64,000 nucleotides of DNA from Flavobacterium ranwuense (GTDB lineage Bacteria; Bacteroidota; Bacteroidia; Flavobacteriales; Flavobacteriaceae), in the NCBI RefSeq assembly GCF_004349315.1, contig NZ_SMLH01000002.1:186001-250000 (forward strand), written 5' to 3'. The stretch's first letter is position 1. Every line of letters starts with the position of its first letter. The notes under the pieces are model-generated. The model was not told the origin of the DNA. It made no database searches and was given only the letters and a program-made list of their open reading frames with translations. Position numbers and translations under genes: made by a program. Positions 1 through 9,610 of the stretch are shown here, in pieces.

Positions 1-128
1 CAGGTAGCACAAAACCATTGTTTTTGGCTTTGGGAATTGAATTTTATCAAGAAGTAAATGGAAGAATGTATCCTTTGAAAAACGGATCATACAATCCATT
101 GGCATTGGTTCAGGTAAGCGGTCTGTAA
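1..128 (+). CDS. C-terminal end of an unrecognised protein (5' cut by window)
   Basis: An open frame enters from the left edge and stops at TAA 126-128, giving about 41 residues. The visible tail contains LALGIEFYQEVNG and ends in ALVQVSGL. I do not recognise the family. The next gene starts one base after the stop, so it is probably the upstream member of the operon of small genes at 130-977. Confidence 0.6.
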   Translation, partial: GSTKPLFLALGIEFYQEVNGRMYPLKNGSYNPLALVQVSGL

Positions 129-129
129 G

Positions 130-534
130 ATGGTTTTGGTCTTGAATAGGACCTATTTTCCCGAGGGAACACAAGGAGTTTTGGAATGGAACGGCACTTT
201 AGTTTGTTATACCATCGAGTTGCCATGGTTGGAAAATCAAAGGCGAATTTCTTGTATTCCCGAAGGTAAATATGTTTTGCAGAAGCGGTTTAGCCCAAAA
301 TTCAAATGGCATATACATTTACAAAATGTTCCAGGACGAGATTTTATATTAATTCATCCTGCCAATGATGCCAAGAAAGAGTTGTTGGGCTGTATCGCAA
401 CTGTAACACTACACACCGGAATAGGGAGAGGAAGTTCTTCCCGAAAAGCGTTTGGAAAGTTAAAAGCTTTAGTTTATGGAGCTTTGACCGATAATGAAGA
501 AGTGAAAATAAGAATCCAATCTAATAAATTATAG
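130..534 (+). CDS. DUF5675 family protein
   Basis: A 134-residue protein with the layout of the DUF5675 family: an N-terminal LNRTYFPEGTQGVLEW stretch, a central IPEGKY turn, and FILIHPANDAKKELLGC near the middle, followed by a conserved small C-terminal lobe. The family has no known enzymatic activity; it is frequent in phages and conjugative elements of Bacteroidota, often beside lysis or peptidoglycan genes. There is no signal peptide or membrane segment. The start lies one base after the preceding stop and the next start lies one base after this stop, so the three or four genes here look translationally coupled. The family call rests on recognition of the sequence pattern only. Confidence 0.65.
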   Translation: MVLVLNRTYFPEGTQGVLEWNGTLVCYTIELPWLENQRRISCIPEGKYVLQKRFSPKFKWHIHLQNVPGRDFILIHPANDAKKELLGCIATVTLHTGIGRGSSSRKAFGKLKALVYGALTDNEEVKIRIQSNKL

Positions 535-535
535 T

Positions 536-814
536 ATGAATATAGTTGAACGTGCAAAAGCACCTACCCCTAAGTTTTTCCGGATTTTGAGAAGTATTGG
601 AATGGCTCTATTGGCTATCAGTGGCAGTATCATTGCAGCTCCAGTGGCATTACCCGTAGCTGTTGTGAGTGTCGCGGGATATGCAGCCCTTGCGGGAGGA
701 GTCATTTCAGTAATTAGTCAAATTACGGTAGATGATAAGACCAACCGAGAGCGGGCCATCACAAATCGGTTGAAAAAAGACAATCAAAATTTACCGCGAG
801 ATGGAATCAAATAA
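536..814 (+). CDS. Small membrane protein, holin-like layout
   Basis: A 92-residue protein. After a basic N-terminus (KAPTPKFFRILRSIG) it has two hydrophobic segments, roughly residues 21-40 and 42-62, rich in Ala, Val and Gly, then a charged tail with DDKTNRERAITNRLKKD. Two short membrane helices with a polar tail are holin-like, but this is a shape argument and not a family match. It sits between a DUF5675 gene and another tiny membrane protein and overlaps the latter by 14 bases, so the genes are probably co-translated. A role in cell-wall passage or lysis is possible but unproven. Confidence 0.55.
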   Translation: MNIVERAKAPTPKFFRILRSIGMALLAISGSIIAAPVALPVAVVSVAGYAALAGGVISVISQITVDDKTNRERAITNRLKKDNQNLPRDGIK

Positions 815-977
815 CACCTTGCAAATTGGAACCGCATCCGGAACTTTGCTAAGTATTGTGCCTAATATCCTTTCTGAAGATATTATAAAGACGATTATCT
901 TAGCGGTTGTAGGCGCAATAGTAAGTTTTATGGTTTCGCTCCTTTTAAAAGGATTGACAAAATTTAAAAAGAAATAG
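801..977 (+). CDS. 58-residue membrane protein
   Basis: An ATG at 801 opens a 58-codon frame that overlaps the end of the preceding gene by 14 bases. Residues about 31-50 form one strongly hydrophobic helix (TIILAVVGAIVSFMVSLLL), followed by a basic tail with KFKKK. A single-helix protein of this size next to a two-helix one is common in element and phage cassettes. The overlap with the upstream gene, the membrane helix and the terminator 40 bases downstream support it being real. Function unknown. Confidence 0.55.
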   Translation: MESNNTLQIGTASGTLLSIVPNILSEDIIKTIILAVVGAIVSFMVSLLLKGLTKFKKK

Positions 978-1018
978 TCTGGTTATGATTGGTAACCTTT
1001 TCCGGACTACCTAAGAAA

Positions 1019-1047
1019 GCCAAGTCGTGAGTAGACTTGGCTTTTTT
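1019..1047 (+). terminator. Rho-independent terminator of the left operon
   Basis: Perfect 8-bp stem GCCAAGTC / GACTTGGC with a 7-base loop, followed by six T. On the other strand the stem is followed by a short T-rich run, so it may also end the convergent minus-strand genes. Confidence 0.85.
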
Positions 1048-1051
1048 GTTT

Positions 1052-1231
1052 TTATATTTCCTCGAAAATATTCAAGGTCACTTCTTCGATGACCACTTTG
1101 GCATTGGAGCAGAACAATCCGTTGTATTTTGCGCAGTCCATTGCTTTTGATCGGCTGTCAAATATTCCGAAAAAGACTCTTGATGTTTTGCTTTTCCAAA
1201 AATCGGTTTGGTATAAAATGAACAGTTTCAC
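1052..1231 (-). CDS. 59-residue element-type protein
   Basis: A minus-strand frame with a GTG start at 1231 and TAA at 1054-1052. It begins MKLFILYQTDFWKSKTSRVF and ends with EEVTLNIFEEI. Short proteins of this pattern (KLFILYQTD... FGIFDS) occur in flavobacterial conjugative elements as far as I recall, always unnamed. The start is 29 bases after the stop of the DUF6943 gene, suggesting the two are co-transcribed. No membrane segment; two or three Cys. Function unknown. Confidence 0.5.
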   Translation of the reverse strand: MKLFILYQTDFWKSKTSRVFFGIFDSRSKAMDCAKYNGLFCSNAKVVIEEVTLNIFEEI

Positions 1232-1260
1232 AATTTAGGAGAATTAGGTTAAAATAATTA

Positions 1261-1683
1261 TTATTTTCTGCAGTAGCGGTTTAAAATGGCTCTACGCATT
1301 TCGTTGATAAGGTTGATGTTTTTATGTAATTGATCTTCTTTCTGTTCCAGCAATCTCAGCGCTTGGACTTGTTTCTGGTGCAGGTCGTGTTCTTGCATCA
1401 TTTCATTCACTTTAAAATCAAAATCTTTCTTGAAATCATTTATGCGTAAAAATGGAATTACGGATCCGATTAAAAATTGGTGCCAAAAGTTTGATTTCCA
1501 TAGGCTGTAGGCAAGCCAGTAGACTGTTTCGGCATCCTTTTCGTCTGGGAACATAATCACAAAACTGTTGGTAAAGGGTTCTTTTTGGGGCTTTCCACTA
1601 TTCATTCCTTTGTTGAGGATAAAGATTTGGTTTCCCTTGTAGGTGGTGTCTTTTTGGTGAGTCTTGATGATGAAATTTGGCAT
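1261..1683 (-). CDS. DUF6943 family protein
   Basis: A 140-residue soluble protein. The N-terminal half (MPNFIIKTHQ, ILNKGMNSGKPQKEPFTNSF, YWLAYSLWKSNFWHQFL) matches my memory of DUF6943 proteins carried on conjugative elements of Bacteroidota. The C-terminal third (about residues 95-135) is charged and predicted to be a coiled coil rich in Gln, Glu and Leu. No enzymatic motif is visible. Upstream (1684-2540) lies a long non-coding stretch, so this is probably the first gene of a two-gene minus-strand unit with the 59-residue gene after it. Function unknown. Confidence 0.6.
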   Translation of the reverse strand: MPNFIIKTHQKDTTYKGNQIFILNKGMNSGKPQKEPFTNSFVIMFPDEKDAETVYWLAYSLWKSNFWHQFLIGSVIPFLRINDFKKDFDFKVNEMMQEHDLHQKQVQALRLLEQKEDQLHKNINLINEMRRAILNRYCRK

Positions 1684-2540
1684 AATGCTGTTGGTTTAAA
1701 AAATTCGACTTAATTTTTTTGAAAAGAAAAAAAAAGAAAAAAGAAAGCCATATAATCAGCAGAAATGACGAACGGGAACGGAGGAAGGCACGACCGACTG
1801 AAAGTGAGGAATGGATGCTAAATTTGCTGGATTTTTTTCTCTTTCTTTTCAAGAAAATTGCACTATGGTTGTTGTGTAGAATTTTAACACCCCCAAGCAC
1901 CACAAGGAATGGAGCTATAATGAAGCGCTAGCGGAATTGTAGCGGAATGAATGAGGAGCGCAGTGGCGGGGTTGCGGCAATCGAACAGCTACGCTAGACC
2001 GAGAACGGAACGAAGTTTACATAGTGTAGAGAAGGGATAGCAGCGTGAAACGGCGGGGAAAAAATATAAGTCAGCCTTTGGCGTTCCTTGATTTAGGGCA
2101 AAGTGACGTTTTTACGGAATGGCGCCAACCCCGATGGCTGTGCGAAGGAGCAACCGCTGAAAAAATAAAGGGCGACAGACATGATACTGCTGGAATGTAG
2201 TGGAACGTAGCTTGCGGAGTGTAATGGAATGAAGCGGTATTGTGGATGTAATAGCCCTGCCGAACGCAGGGTAGAGAACGTGTGAAGATGAGGAACGAAC
2301 AGCGGAAAAAATAAGGTTGCCTATTTTTTGGCTGCCTTATTTTTTTGTGCTGTGAAGTGTCTGCGGAATGGAGGGAAACCTAACTAATGAATTGAAATAA
2401 TAATTGCTTATTTCAAAAAAATGTTCTTATAAAACTGTAAGGTTGACCGACTGGAGCTGCCGAACGGAACAAAGAGAACGACCGCAGAGAGACCGCTTAA
2501 TTGCCCGTGATGTTTGGAAACGAATATATACCTTTGGGAA
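1684..2540. other. 857-bp non-coding, purine-rich stretch
   Basis: No convincing gene. The plus strand is rich in G and A with many short recurring words such as GAACGGA, GCGGAATG, GGAATGAA and AGCGGAAAAA, and includes a poly-purine run (GAAAAGAAAAAAAAAGAAAA near 1721). Open frames here give low-complexity Lys/Arg-rich or Phe-rich products and are rejected. Similar purine-skewed spacers are typical between modules of Bacteroidota conjugative elements, where transfer origins can lie, but I see no relaxase gene or clear nick site. Confidence 0.45.
2306..2346. terminator. Terminator-like hairpin
   Basis: Arms AAAAAATAAGGTTGCC and GGCTGCCTTATTTTTT pair over 14 of 16 positions around a T-rich loop. 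Both strands end in T runs, so it could act in either direction; it separates the purine-rich stretch from the defence genes. Confidence 0.55.
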
Positions 2541-3617
2541 TTAGAGGTTAATAGTCACAGACTTTTGATCAGAATAAAACACTTCAAAATTATATTCCTT
2601 AAAAATGCTTTCATTTTCCACATTGAAAATGCTTCTCAATGTTTGATTATCGTAAGTAAAATGAAAATTATATTTTGAGTTTTTTGGGCGTTGTTTATTT
2701 CTTAAAATTCGGGCGATACATTCTTTAGATGGCAAATTATGCTTGTTTTCTCCATTGACGCTAAACAAATAATTATCACACTCAATTAAATTATAAAGTG
2801 CATCACTGTTGTTTCCTTTACTGCCATGATGAGTAACTTTAACCCAATCACATACTATTTTATTATCCTGATTAAATCCTAGTTTTTTTAATGAATTTAC
2901 AATATCAGTGGGATGGGAATCTGCTAACCAAAGTGTTTTTTTGTTATTAAATTCTGCAAGAATAGATATACTACTTCCATTTTCAACGGAATTATCTTCT
3001 TTCCATATATCTAAATTAAAATTATTGATAAGTGTCTTGTAGTCATTTTGTTTAGGAGCAACCGCTTCGCTTACTTTTTCATCTTCTTCTCTTTCAAGTG
3101 ACTTATTACTGTCCAATGGGTATTTTAATCTTAGATCATCTATTTTTATATACGTTGGAGATAAGATTGTCAATTTCAAGCCATAAAGATCAATCGGCTC
3201 AATTGAATTTGTTATATCATAATCCAAAAGCTTATTGTTTGATTTTAAGTACTCATAGAATACATCTCCTTGACCTATACTAACAAATTCACTAATATTC
3301 TTTGCGGATTTTTTTAAGTCATAAACCCTAGGGGGATTGTAAAAATATTGGTTTACAATATCATTATGTTCGCCGGTTTTGATAGTATCGATGTATTTTA
3401 TAGCACCACCAATATGATCATCATGAATATGTGAAATAATCCATAAATCAATGGTTTCATTTTTGGCAACAATATTCCGAATCTCATTTTCTAAAACATG
3501 CCGAAATGTTCTTTCATAGCCCGAATCAATAAAAACATTATGATATTTATTATCATTTCCTAGAAACCTGATACATGAAGCATCTCCACATTCTGCTTGA
3601 AAAAAAATCACAGTCAT
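2541..3617 (-). CDS. Metallo-beta-lactamase-fold protein of an Avs1-like defence pair
   Basis: A 358-residue protein with the metal-binding HxHxDH core of the metallo-beta-lactamase fold at residues 63-68 (SHIHDDHIGG). Later ligands are suggested by LADSHPTDIV and VKVTHHGSKGN. The layout resembles ComEC/Rec2-type hydrolase domains without the membrane part; the substrate is unknown. It starts 11 bases after the stop of the protease-STAND gene. In AVAST type 1 (Avs1) systems a metallo-beta-lactamase protein accompanies a trypsin-like protease and a STAND NTPase, so I infer it is the effector or modifier partner here. An inserted acidic stretch (EREEDEKVSEAVAPKQ) lies in the middle. Codon use matches its neighbours. 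Confidence 0.8.
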   Translation of the reverse strand: MTVIFFQAECGDASCIRFLGNDNKYHNVFIDSGYERTFRHVLENEIRNIVAKNETIDLWIISHIHDDHIGGAIKYIDTIKTGEHNDIVNQYFYNPPRVYDLKKSAKNISEFVSIGQGDVFYEYLKSNNKLLDYDITNSIEPIDLYGLKLTILSPTYIKIDDLRLKYPLDSNKSLEREEDEKVSEAVAPKQNDYKTLINNFNLDIWKEDNSVENGSSISILAEFNNKKTLWLADSHPTDIVNSLKKLGFNQDNKIVCDWVKVTHHGSKGNNSDALYNLIECDNYLFSVNGENKHNLPSKECIARILRNKQRPKNSKYNFHFTYDNQTLRSIFNVENESIFKEYNFEVFYSDQKSVTINL

Positions 3618-3628
3618 AATTCAAATAT

Positions 3629-6600
3629 TTATTCTTTATTGTAAGAAATCATTTTGCCTTTGATTTCGTTTTCTTCTAAATAGTAAACCCCGCTTAGTTC
3701 CTTAAAATAATTTACATCGTTTTTGTTGTCGTAGGACAACTTCTCTCCAAGAACAGTCCAAATTATATCTAATTTATTTTTTTCTAAAAAACTCAAGAGC
3801 TCATTCTTTTTTATCAGTAAACCAGTATAATTTATATTTTTAATAATAATATCCTGTTGCAAGTTTTTAAATTCCCCATCAATAGGAGCATAACTTAATT
3901 CCATGCCTTCAAACAAAGTTTTACATGGCATATCATAATAGGAATGAGCACCTGATTTATCATCACTCATTTCGCCAACTGCGTCAGTGGTACCAATAAT
4001 TACCTTTAGATTGGTATCCTGAATAGTTTCCCATTTTTTTTCTTTATCAATGTCAAGATACGCTGGTGACCAAAATTTTTCTCTGTTTATTAAATTTAAA
4101 GGACTTGAAGTTTCTGGCATCCAGTTACCCCAAAAATTTTGTTGAGATAGCCATTTTATTATTTTTTCTTTATCTCTTTTGTTAATTATATAACTTTGTG
4201 TTTTATAAAAAATCTGTTTTTTTCTACCATCATATTTATCTTGCCCGATTGGCTTTGATTCATACCAAGCTGAATATTTTTTGAGAGATAACCATTTAGT
4301 TGAATTTTCATCTATTTTTTCCAAAATTTCTTTTAATGATGGCAAATCAATTAAATTGTCGACCCAATCGGCATCATTCTGGTTCCAATTATTATACTCT
4401 GGATTATCCCACCATTTTTTATTTTCAATTAAATTACTAATATTATTTTCGTCATCGTCAATTTCTATATTTCTTGTTGTAAATACGGGGTCAATATCTC
4501 TTGAATAGAATTGCCAAGGTCCTTTGTAAAAAGTTTGTTCTACGGACCAATTAGAATGAATTTTATAATTATCGGCAACTGCCGCTAATATTTCAAACAA
4601 CGCAATCCATTGATATTTTTTTCCAATTCTTTCTATTTTAAAGTCTCGATTATGATTGAAGTTACTAATTGAATCATCATAATTACCATGTATTTTACTA
4701 TTATATCCTAAATCAAATGTTCTTCTAGTAATCCAAAATTTAAAAGGTTTAATATCAATTTTACTTAATTTTTGCTCTTTTCGTTCATATTTATTCTTTA
4801 AATATTTAATGCAATCATTAGTAGAAAAATCATTAGAACTATCTTCAAAAAATTTCTCTACTTCATTTATTTCTCTAGAACATAAAACATCGATACTTTT
4901 TAATAATTGATTATAAGTATCTTCTTTTACTATTCGAGTATATGTGTTTTGCTTTTTTATAAGATTAGCTTTTAATTTTAGAATTGAAATAATATTTCTG
5001 AATCCTTTTTTTTGTTTTGGCTGTAATGAATTAAAAAATAAATTAAACTCATTCTCAAATGTGAAGCTAGTCGATTTAAAATTACCTAATTTATAATCGA
5101 TAGTTTTGCTAAAATCACCATATCCAGTTATAGAATGATAAATTCGATTATTCATGTATTTATAATCAATCTTGGATTCAGGTTTATTATATGGGTAGTT
5201 AAATTTTAATACTTCCTCTTCTGTTGGGAAATAGTCCGGCATTTTACTCTTATAGGGAGGTCTAATTAAATCTAAATTGAATTTTAATTCAGGATTTTTA
5301 TAAACAGCATACTCAATTATATTTCTTGCATAATCTCGTAGGAGAATATGCTTAGGAGGATTACCCTTTTTAAAGACATAATTATAGACAACATTTGCAA
5401 TTTTGATAATATTTTCATTGCTTTCTGTTCTCAAGATACAGCCATAAACGACAGCATATAACCTTTCCAAGATGTATAAGTCGTCAATGTTTTTGAACAC
5501 TTTTAAAATAGCCAATAGGGCCTCAGGTTGTTGTTCAAAAAGATTAACCAAAGCTTTTGTTGTTTGGTCTCTTAATTTTCGGTGCGTTGAAGCTAACACC
5601 CATACAAGAGTTTGTCCAGTCAATCTTGCCGTTTCAGTATCTATATTAAAAGATATTTCAGGTGACCAAGCCCAATCAATTAACCTTCGTATCGGATAAG
5701 CGATACCAGAATCATCATAACCGTTGGACCAACGCAGATGTTGTTGCCAATAACCATCTCTTTTTGGCATTTTATCACGCTTTAATATACCAAAAAGTCT
5801 ATCACTATTAAAAGGATGATCTATGATTGGTGATAACTCTACCAGTTTTATAAATATTTCATCTCTACCTTTACTGAAATTTTTGCTAGAAAACCAGTTT
5901 GTAATTTTTTTATTATCAATACTTTCTATCTTTCTCCAATTCAAGCTATCAAACAAGAACTGATTAACGGAATCTTTATTCTGATTTCTATAAAATTCAT
6001 CTTCTAATTCATCAGTAAAAACCCAGTCAAAGACTTCAAAAATCTCAATGTTATATTTCTCAGGCAATAAAACTGCAAAAGCTTCAAAAAGACCATCATA
6101 TTGCCAAAATCTATAATCGATTAGTTTCCCAAATTCATTTTCTTTTTGAAATGCAATTTTTATTTCTTCAATAGTCGGGAACTTATTTATTAATTTTTCT
6201 GCTATAAAAAAGTCACCTAATCGTTCATAAGCAAAATAGATTACATCTTCATTTTGGTTGTTTTCGTAATTGTATTCAATTCTTTTAATGAATACGTTTT
6301 CTTCAATTAAATCATTTATTAGATGTATGAATTGAGGATGCTTTTTAGCAAATAGTTCAAAAGCATCATCAAGAAGTAACATTCTTCTATCTTTACCAAA
6401 ACATTCATGAGCTAATAAATGAATTGCTTTTTCTACGATTTTTCTGTTTTTGTACTCCGGTCTTTTATTTTCAAATTTAGTATTAAGTGATTGTATATAA
6501 ATTTTAAAAATATTGCTGATCCCCTGAAATCCCTGCGGAAAGGTTTTTTCTGAAGTTACTTTAACCGCTTCACAAATTAATTTTAGAAACAAAGGTTTTG

Positions 6601-8353
6601 TAAATTCCGGTGCCAGTATAGGGAAATGTGGTTGTTTTAGTCCGTGATGTTCACAAAATAATTTAAGTGCAGCATATTCGTTTCCTTTAAATCCCTCATG
6701 ATCGATTACTGTTAAATTAGGATTATTTAACACGTCTATAGGAACGACATGATCTAAATATGTGGTTCTAATGGAAAGGACAAGACTTATATAAGGATAT
6801 TCCTGAAAATCATTGATAAATTCAGCTATTTTTGAATACCACAAATCTTTACCACCCCCTTCATTTATAGCGTCTACCAATACTAGGACTCGAGAACCAA
6901 TTTGTGTACCAATATTATTTAATTCTGATAATAGCTCCTTTTTCGAGCACACTAAACCTAATTCAGAATTAAAATTTTCCCAAATATTTTTTGTGCTGAT
7001 TAAATTTTGACCCAACAAAAGCAAAGTAGGCAAATTACCATCTATTCTGGTTTTTGCAATATCGCCTAGTAGATGTGATTTACCATTTCCAGCATCTCCT
7101 TTTATAAGCAAATAAGGATTGTTTGCCAGTTTTATATTTATTTTTTTGCTTAAATCATGAATGAAATCATTATTATTTCTACTAATTTCACGAAGCCTGC
7201 TTATTTCGGTTTCATATGGAGGTCTATAACTATAATCTTTCTTAGAGCCTTTGGTTAACTCTTCTTCAGCCCTACGTAATTTATAAAGCTCGTCTGATTT
7301 AGAATTTATAAACCTTTCTAATCTCTCAAATGAGTCATATATCCATTCAATATCAATTTTTTCCGTGACTAAATTTTCTAATCCTTTTATCCATTTAATA
7401 ACTTTTGATTTTAAATCTTCATTTTCATTTTCAATTTGTTCAAGATGAATATTATAGTGTACTTTTTTAGATCCATGATTTAAAATCCAATCATCCACTA
7501 CTTTTAAAAATCTTTTAAAAAACACAGCATCCTTAGCAATGTCATTGAAACATTTAGCTATTGGAAGTTTGAAATTAAGTTCTTCTGTAAATCGTGGGCC
7601 AAGACCAACGATAGACCTTTCAATATGATTTTTAAAAAAGTCTTTTGCCAGCCCATGATTGCCAAAATAGTTGAATGAAATTTTTGGTAAATAATTATTA
7701 TCCAATAATTCATTAATTGTTTCAATATATTGGCAATAGATTACTTTTCCTTTTTCTTCAGGTCTGAATCTAGTAAAAATACCAAATAGATAAATCTCGT
7801 TTTTTGCAATTAAAAAGATGGGACTACCCGAAAATCCTTGAGTTGAATAGGCTGAATAGGCTTGGTGTAGTTCGAGTTGGAATCTATCATTCTCAAAATG
7901 TTGCAACCAAGTGGGATATAGTACGACGATTTCCTCTCCCAAAGTAGCTTTCGGAAAGCCCTTTGTAACGAAACCATTGTAACTGCTTCTTTCTTTTATA
8001 GTAGACACTTTAGGAATCTCACCAATAATATTTTCTACTCCTTTTTTATCTAAAATTAAAACAGCAACATCTTTTTTTTCCGATGTAAACAGTAAGTCCG
8101 AATCTACTGGAACTTTAATTGTTTCATAGTCGGAGAAATTGGACTTTAATAAATCGATACAGATTTCATTTCTTTGGTTCCGGAACTGATCTCCATCTAT
8201 AAATAAGCAATGTGAAGCTGTCAGTATATAAACTTTGTCTTTGAAGTTATCCTGATAGTAGATGACACCACTACCGATATAATCATTGTTTAGGAAATCC
8301 TTTAATCTTACGGTTAACGTTGTAATTATTTTGTCGAAAGATGATTCTATCAT
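3629..8353 (-). CDS. Avs1-like trypsin-type protease-STAND NTPase antiviral sensor
   Basis: A 1574-residue protein. Residues ~1-220 form a trypsin-like serine protease with a readable triad: His48 in LTASHCLF, Asp95 in KKDVAVLIL and Ser175 in TQGFSGSPIF. Residues ~410-700 form a STAND-type P-loop NTPase: Walker A GDAGNGKS at 419-426 and Walker B VLVLVDAINE around 489-498. The remaining ~850 residues are a long helical C-terminal sensor region with no named domain. In AVAST type 1 (Avs1) the sensor recognises a phage protein (terminase large subunit in characterised members), oligomerises and activates the protease. Here protease and STAND are fused in one chain, with the metallo-beta-lactamase gene 11 bases downstream and hipA ending 8 bases upstream. 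The triad and Walker motifs look intact. Confidence 0.85.
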   Translation of the reverse strand: MIESSFDKIITTLTVRLKDFLNNDYIGSGVIYYQDNFKDKVYILTASHCLFIDGDQFRNQRNEICIDLLKSNFSDYETIKVPVDSDLLFTSEKKDVAVLILDKKGVENIIGEIPKVSTIKERSSYNGFVTKGFPKATLGEEIVVLYPTWLQHFENDRFQLELHQAYSAYSTQGFSGSPIFLIAKNEIYLFGIFTRFRPEEKGKVIYCQYIETINELLDNNYLPKISFNYFGNHGLAKDFFKNHIERSIVGLGPRFTEELNFKLPIAKCFNDIAKDAVFFKRFLKVVDDWILNHGSKKVHYNIHLEQIENENEDLKSKVIKWIKGLENLVTEKIDIEWIYDSFERLERFINSKSDELYKLRRAEEELTKGSKKDYSYRPPYETEISRLREISRNNNDFIHDLSKKINIKLANNPYLLIKGDAGNGKSHLLGDIAKTRIDGNLPTLLLLGQNLISTKNIWENFNSELGLVCSKKELLSELNNIGTQIGSRVLVLVDAINEGGGKDLWYSKIAEFINDFQEYPYISLVLSIRTTYLDHVVPIDVLNNPNLTVIDHEGFKGNEYAALKLFCEHHGLKQPHFPILAPEFTKPLFLKLICEAVKVTSEKTFPQGFQGISNIFKIYIQSLNTKFENKRPEYKNRKIVEKAIHLLAHECFGKDRRMLLLDDAFELFAKKHPQFIHLINDLIEENVFIKRIEYNYENNQNEDVIYFAYERLGDFFIAEKLINKFPTIEEIKIAFQKENEFGKLIDYRFWQYDGLFEAFAVLLPEKYNIEIFEVFDWVFTDELEDEFYRNQNKDSVNQFLFDSLNWRKIESIDNKKITNWFSSKNFSKGRDEIFIKLVELSPIIDHPFNSDRLFGILKRDKMPKRDGYWQQHLRWSNGYDDSGIAYPIRRLIDWAWSPEISFNIDTETARLTGQTLVWVLASTHRKLRDQTTKALVNLFEQQPEALLAILKVFKNIDDLYILERLYAVVYGCILRTESNENIIKIANVVYNYVFKKGNPPKHILLRDYARNIIEYAVYKNPELKFNLDLIRPPYKSKMPDYFPTEEEVLKFNYPYNKPESKIDYKYMNNRIYHSITGYGDFSKTIDYKLGNFKSTSFTFENEFNLFFNSLQPKQKKGFRNIISILKLKANLIKKQNTYTRIVKEDTYNQLLKSIDVLCSREINEVEKFFEDSSNDFSTNDCIKYLKNKYERKEQKLSKIDIKPFKFWITRRTFDLGYNSKIHGNYDDSISNFNHNRDFKIERIGKKYQWIALFEILAAVADNYKIHSNWSVEQTFYKGPWQFYSRDIDPVFTTRNIEIDDDENNISNLIENKKWWDNPEYNNWNQNDADWVDNLIDLPSLKEILEKIDENSTKWLSLKKYSAWYESKPIGQDKYDGRKKQIFYKTQSYIINKRDKEKIIKWLSQQNFWGNWMPETSSPLNLINREKFWSPAYLDIDKEKKWETIQDTNLKVIIGTTDAVGEMSDDKSGAHSYYDMPCKTLFEGMELSYAPIDGEFKNLQQDIIIKNINYTGLLIKKNELLSFLEKNKLDIIWTVLGEKLSYDNKNDVNYFKELSGVYYLEENEIKGKMISYNKE

Positions 8354-8361
8354 AATGATGT

Positions 8362-9609
8362 TTAGGAATTAAATGCTTTTACCATCAATTCTTGTTCTCC
8401 TCTTGAAATACCTATTTCACTAGCAATGTTTTTCCAATTGCTTGTTGCTTGGAGTACTTCTTGTATGATGGTTTCCATTTGTTCTTTGTTTAGGCGGAAA
8501 TATTCTCCAACACTTCTTGCTAATTCGAAATCGAGGTCGTTATTATCGGTATCGATATTTAAAGCCAAACCATCCTTTTCAATTGAGGGGTTTAGGTCAT
8601 AGGCTGGTGACAATATCCAACCTTCTTTGGTCAGGATAAAGCCGTGGTTTCTTAAATGGTCATCTGTGTTTGAAATAGCTATGTTAAATACTATTCTGCG
8701 CCATAATTGGTATAAGTTAGCTTCTATATTTGTTCCATGATTACTAATAAATTCGGCTATGTCTAAATAGCTTGCCGGATTGTCCCGGATTGTATCTTCA
8801 TTGTTTCCAGTCATGGTCATTGCGGATGCAAAGTGTATTCTTTCTCCGTTTTCTCTGTCGAAACGTTTTGTAAAAAATGTATGGTAGTTCCCCATTATTT
8901 TTTCGATACGACATGGTGCCATTTCTATACCCGCATTTATTGCCAATTTATAGGATAGGAATTCCCAAGCCCCTTTGTCTGTGGTGTCGGTTTTGGATGG
9001 GAATTTAGCAATCCAAAGGCTTTTATCATTGTCTAAGATATTGGCTTTTGGTCTAGCTCCTCCGAGTGAAGAACCTGGTGCCATCAACACAGATAGCCAT
9101 TTTTTTACCTCATCATTGTCATCGTCGTTTTCAAAATTAGCAGCTGCATTTTGTAGTTCGCGAATGGATGACCAAGGCGGTGTTGAAGCTGTTTTGTTGT
9201 TGTCTAAGAAATCTCCTTCCGGATTTATTTTGAAGCGTAATGCTCCCATACGACTTTCATCGTAAACACCTAACAGAAAATCAATATCATAGAGTGTTGG
9301 TGCTTTTTCTCCTTCTTCTTTTGCCCATTGCGCCGCTCTCCGCTTCATCAGTGTTCTTCCCCAAGTGTCGGGCATACTGTCCAAAAAGATTCCGAAGTTT
9401 TCTTTTTTGTTTGGGTATTGTGGTCCACCATATAATTGAATGTCCGGGTCTAACAGGAATTTTTGTTCTGATTTTATCCAGTCTTTATTGTATTCAAAGC
9501 TGAATGCTTTTTTACCTTTAGCTTGTTGTGCAGATAAGATGCCAATGATTTCGGGTTCAGGTAAACCCTTCCAATGTGCATATACGTATATTTCAGTTTT
9601 TATAGACAT
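8362..9609 (-). CDS. hipA: HipA-type serine/threonine kinase toxin
   Basis: A 415-residue full-length HipA. The N-terminal subdomain (residues ~1-125, ETYVYAHW-like start, FLDSMPDTWGRTLMKR) matches the HipA N-domain; the kinase core has the P-loop-like SSLGGARPKA (181-189), the catalytic loop NTDDHLRNHGF (314-324) and the metal-binding Asp338 in SPAYDLNP. HipA kinases phosphorylate glutamyl-tRNA synthetase in E. coli and cause growth arrest; the target here is unknown. HipB lies upstream on the same strand, with a fragment resembling the HipA start between them. The 3' end is 8 bases before the Avs1-like gene, so toxin and antiviral sensor may share a transcript. Confidence 0.9.
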   Translation of the reverse strand: MSIKTEIYVYAHWKGLPEPEIIGILSAQQAKGKKAFSFEYNKDWIKSEQKFLLDPDIQLYGGPQYPNKKENFGIFLDSMPDTWGRTLMKRRAAQWAKEEGEKAPTLYDIDFLLGVYDESRMGALRFKINPEGDFLDNNKTASTPPWSSIRELQNAAANFENDDDNDEVKKWLSVLMAPGSSLGGARPKANILDNDKSLWIAKFPSKTDTTDKGAWEFLSYKLAINAGIEMAPCRIEKIMGNYHTFFTKRFDRENGERIHFASAMTMTGNNEDTIRDNPASYLDIAEFISNHGTNIEANLYQLWRRIVFNIAISNTDDHLRNHGFILTKEGWILSPAYDLNPSIEKDGLALNIDTDNNDLDFELARSVGEYFRLNKEQMETIIQEVLQATSNWKNIASEIGISRGEQELMVKAFNS

Positions 9610-9610
9610 C

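Noticed and set aside
1..128. TraO of a conjugation apparatus
   Set aside because: Position suggested a tra gene, but the visible tail does not resemble the TraO C-terminus I know; left unassigned.
1598..1931. Overlapping open frames on both strands rich in Lys, Phe and Arg
   Set aside because: They come from a poly-purine run and overlap the DUF6943 gene; composition is low-complexity and no family pattern is visible.
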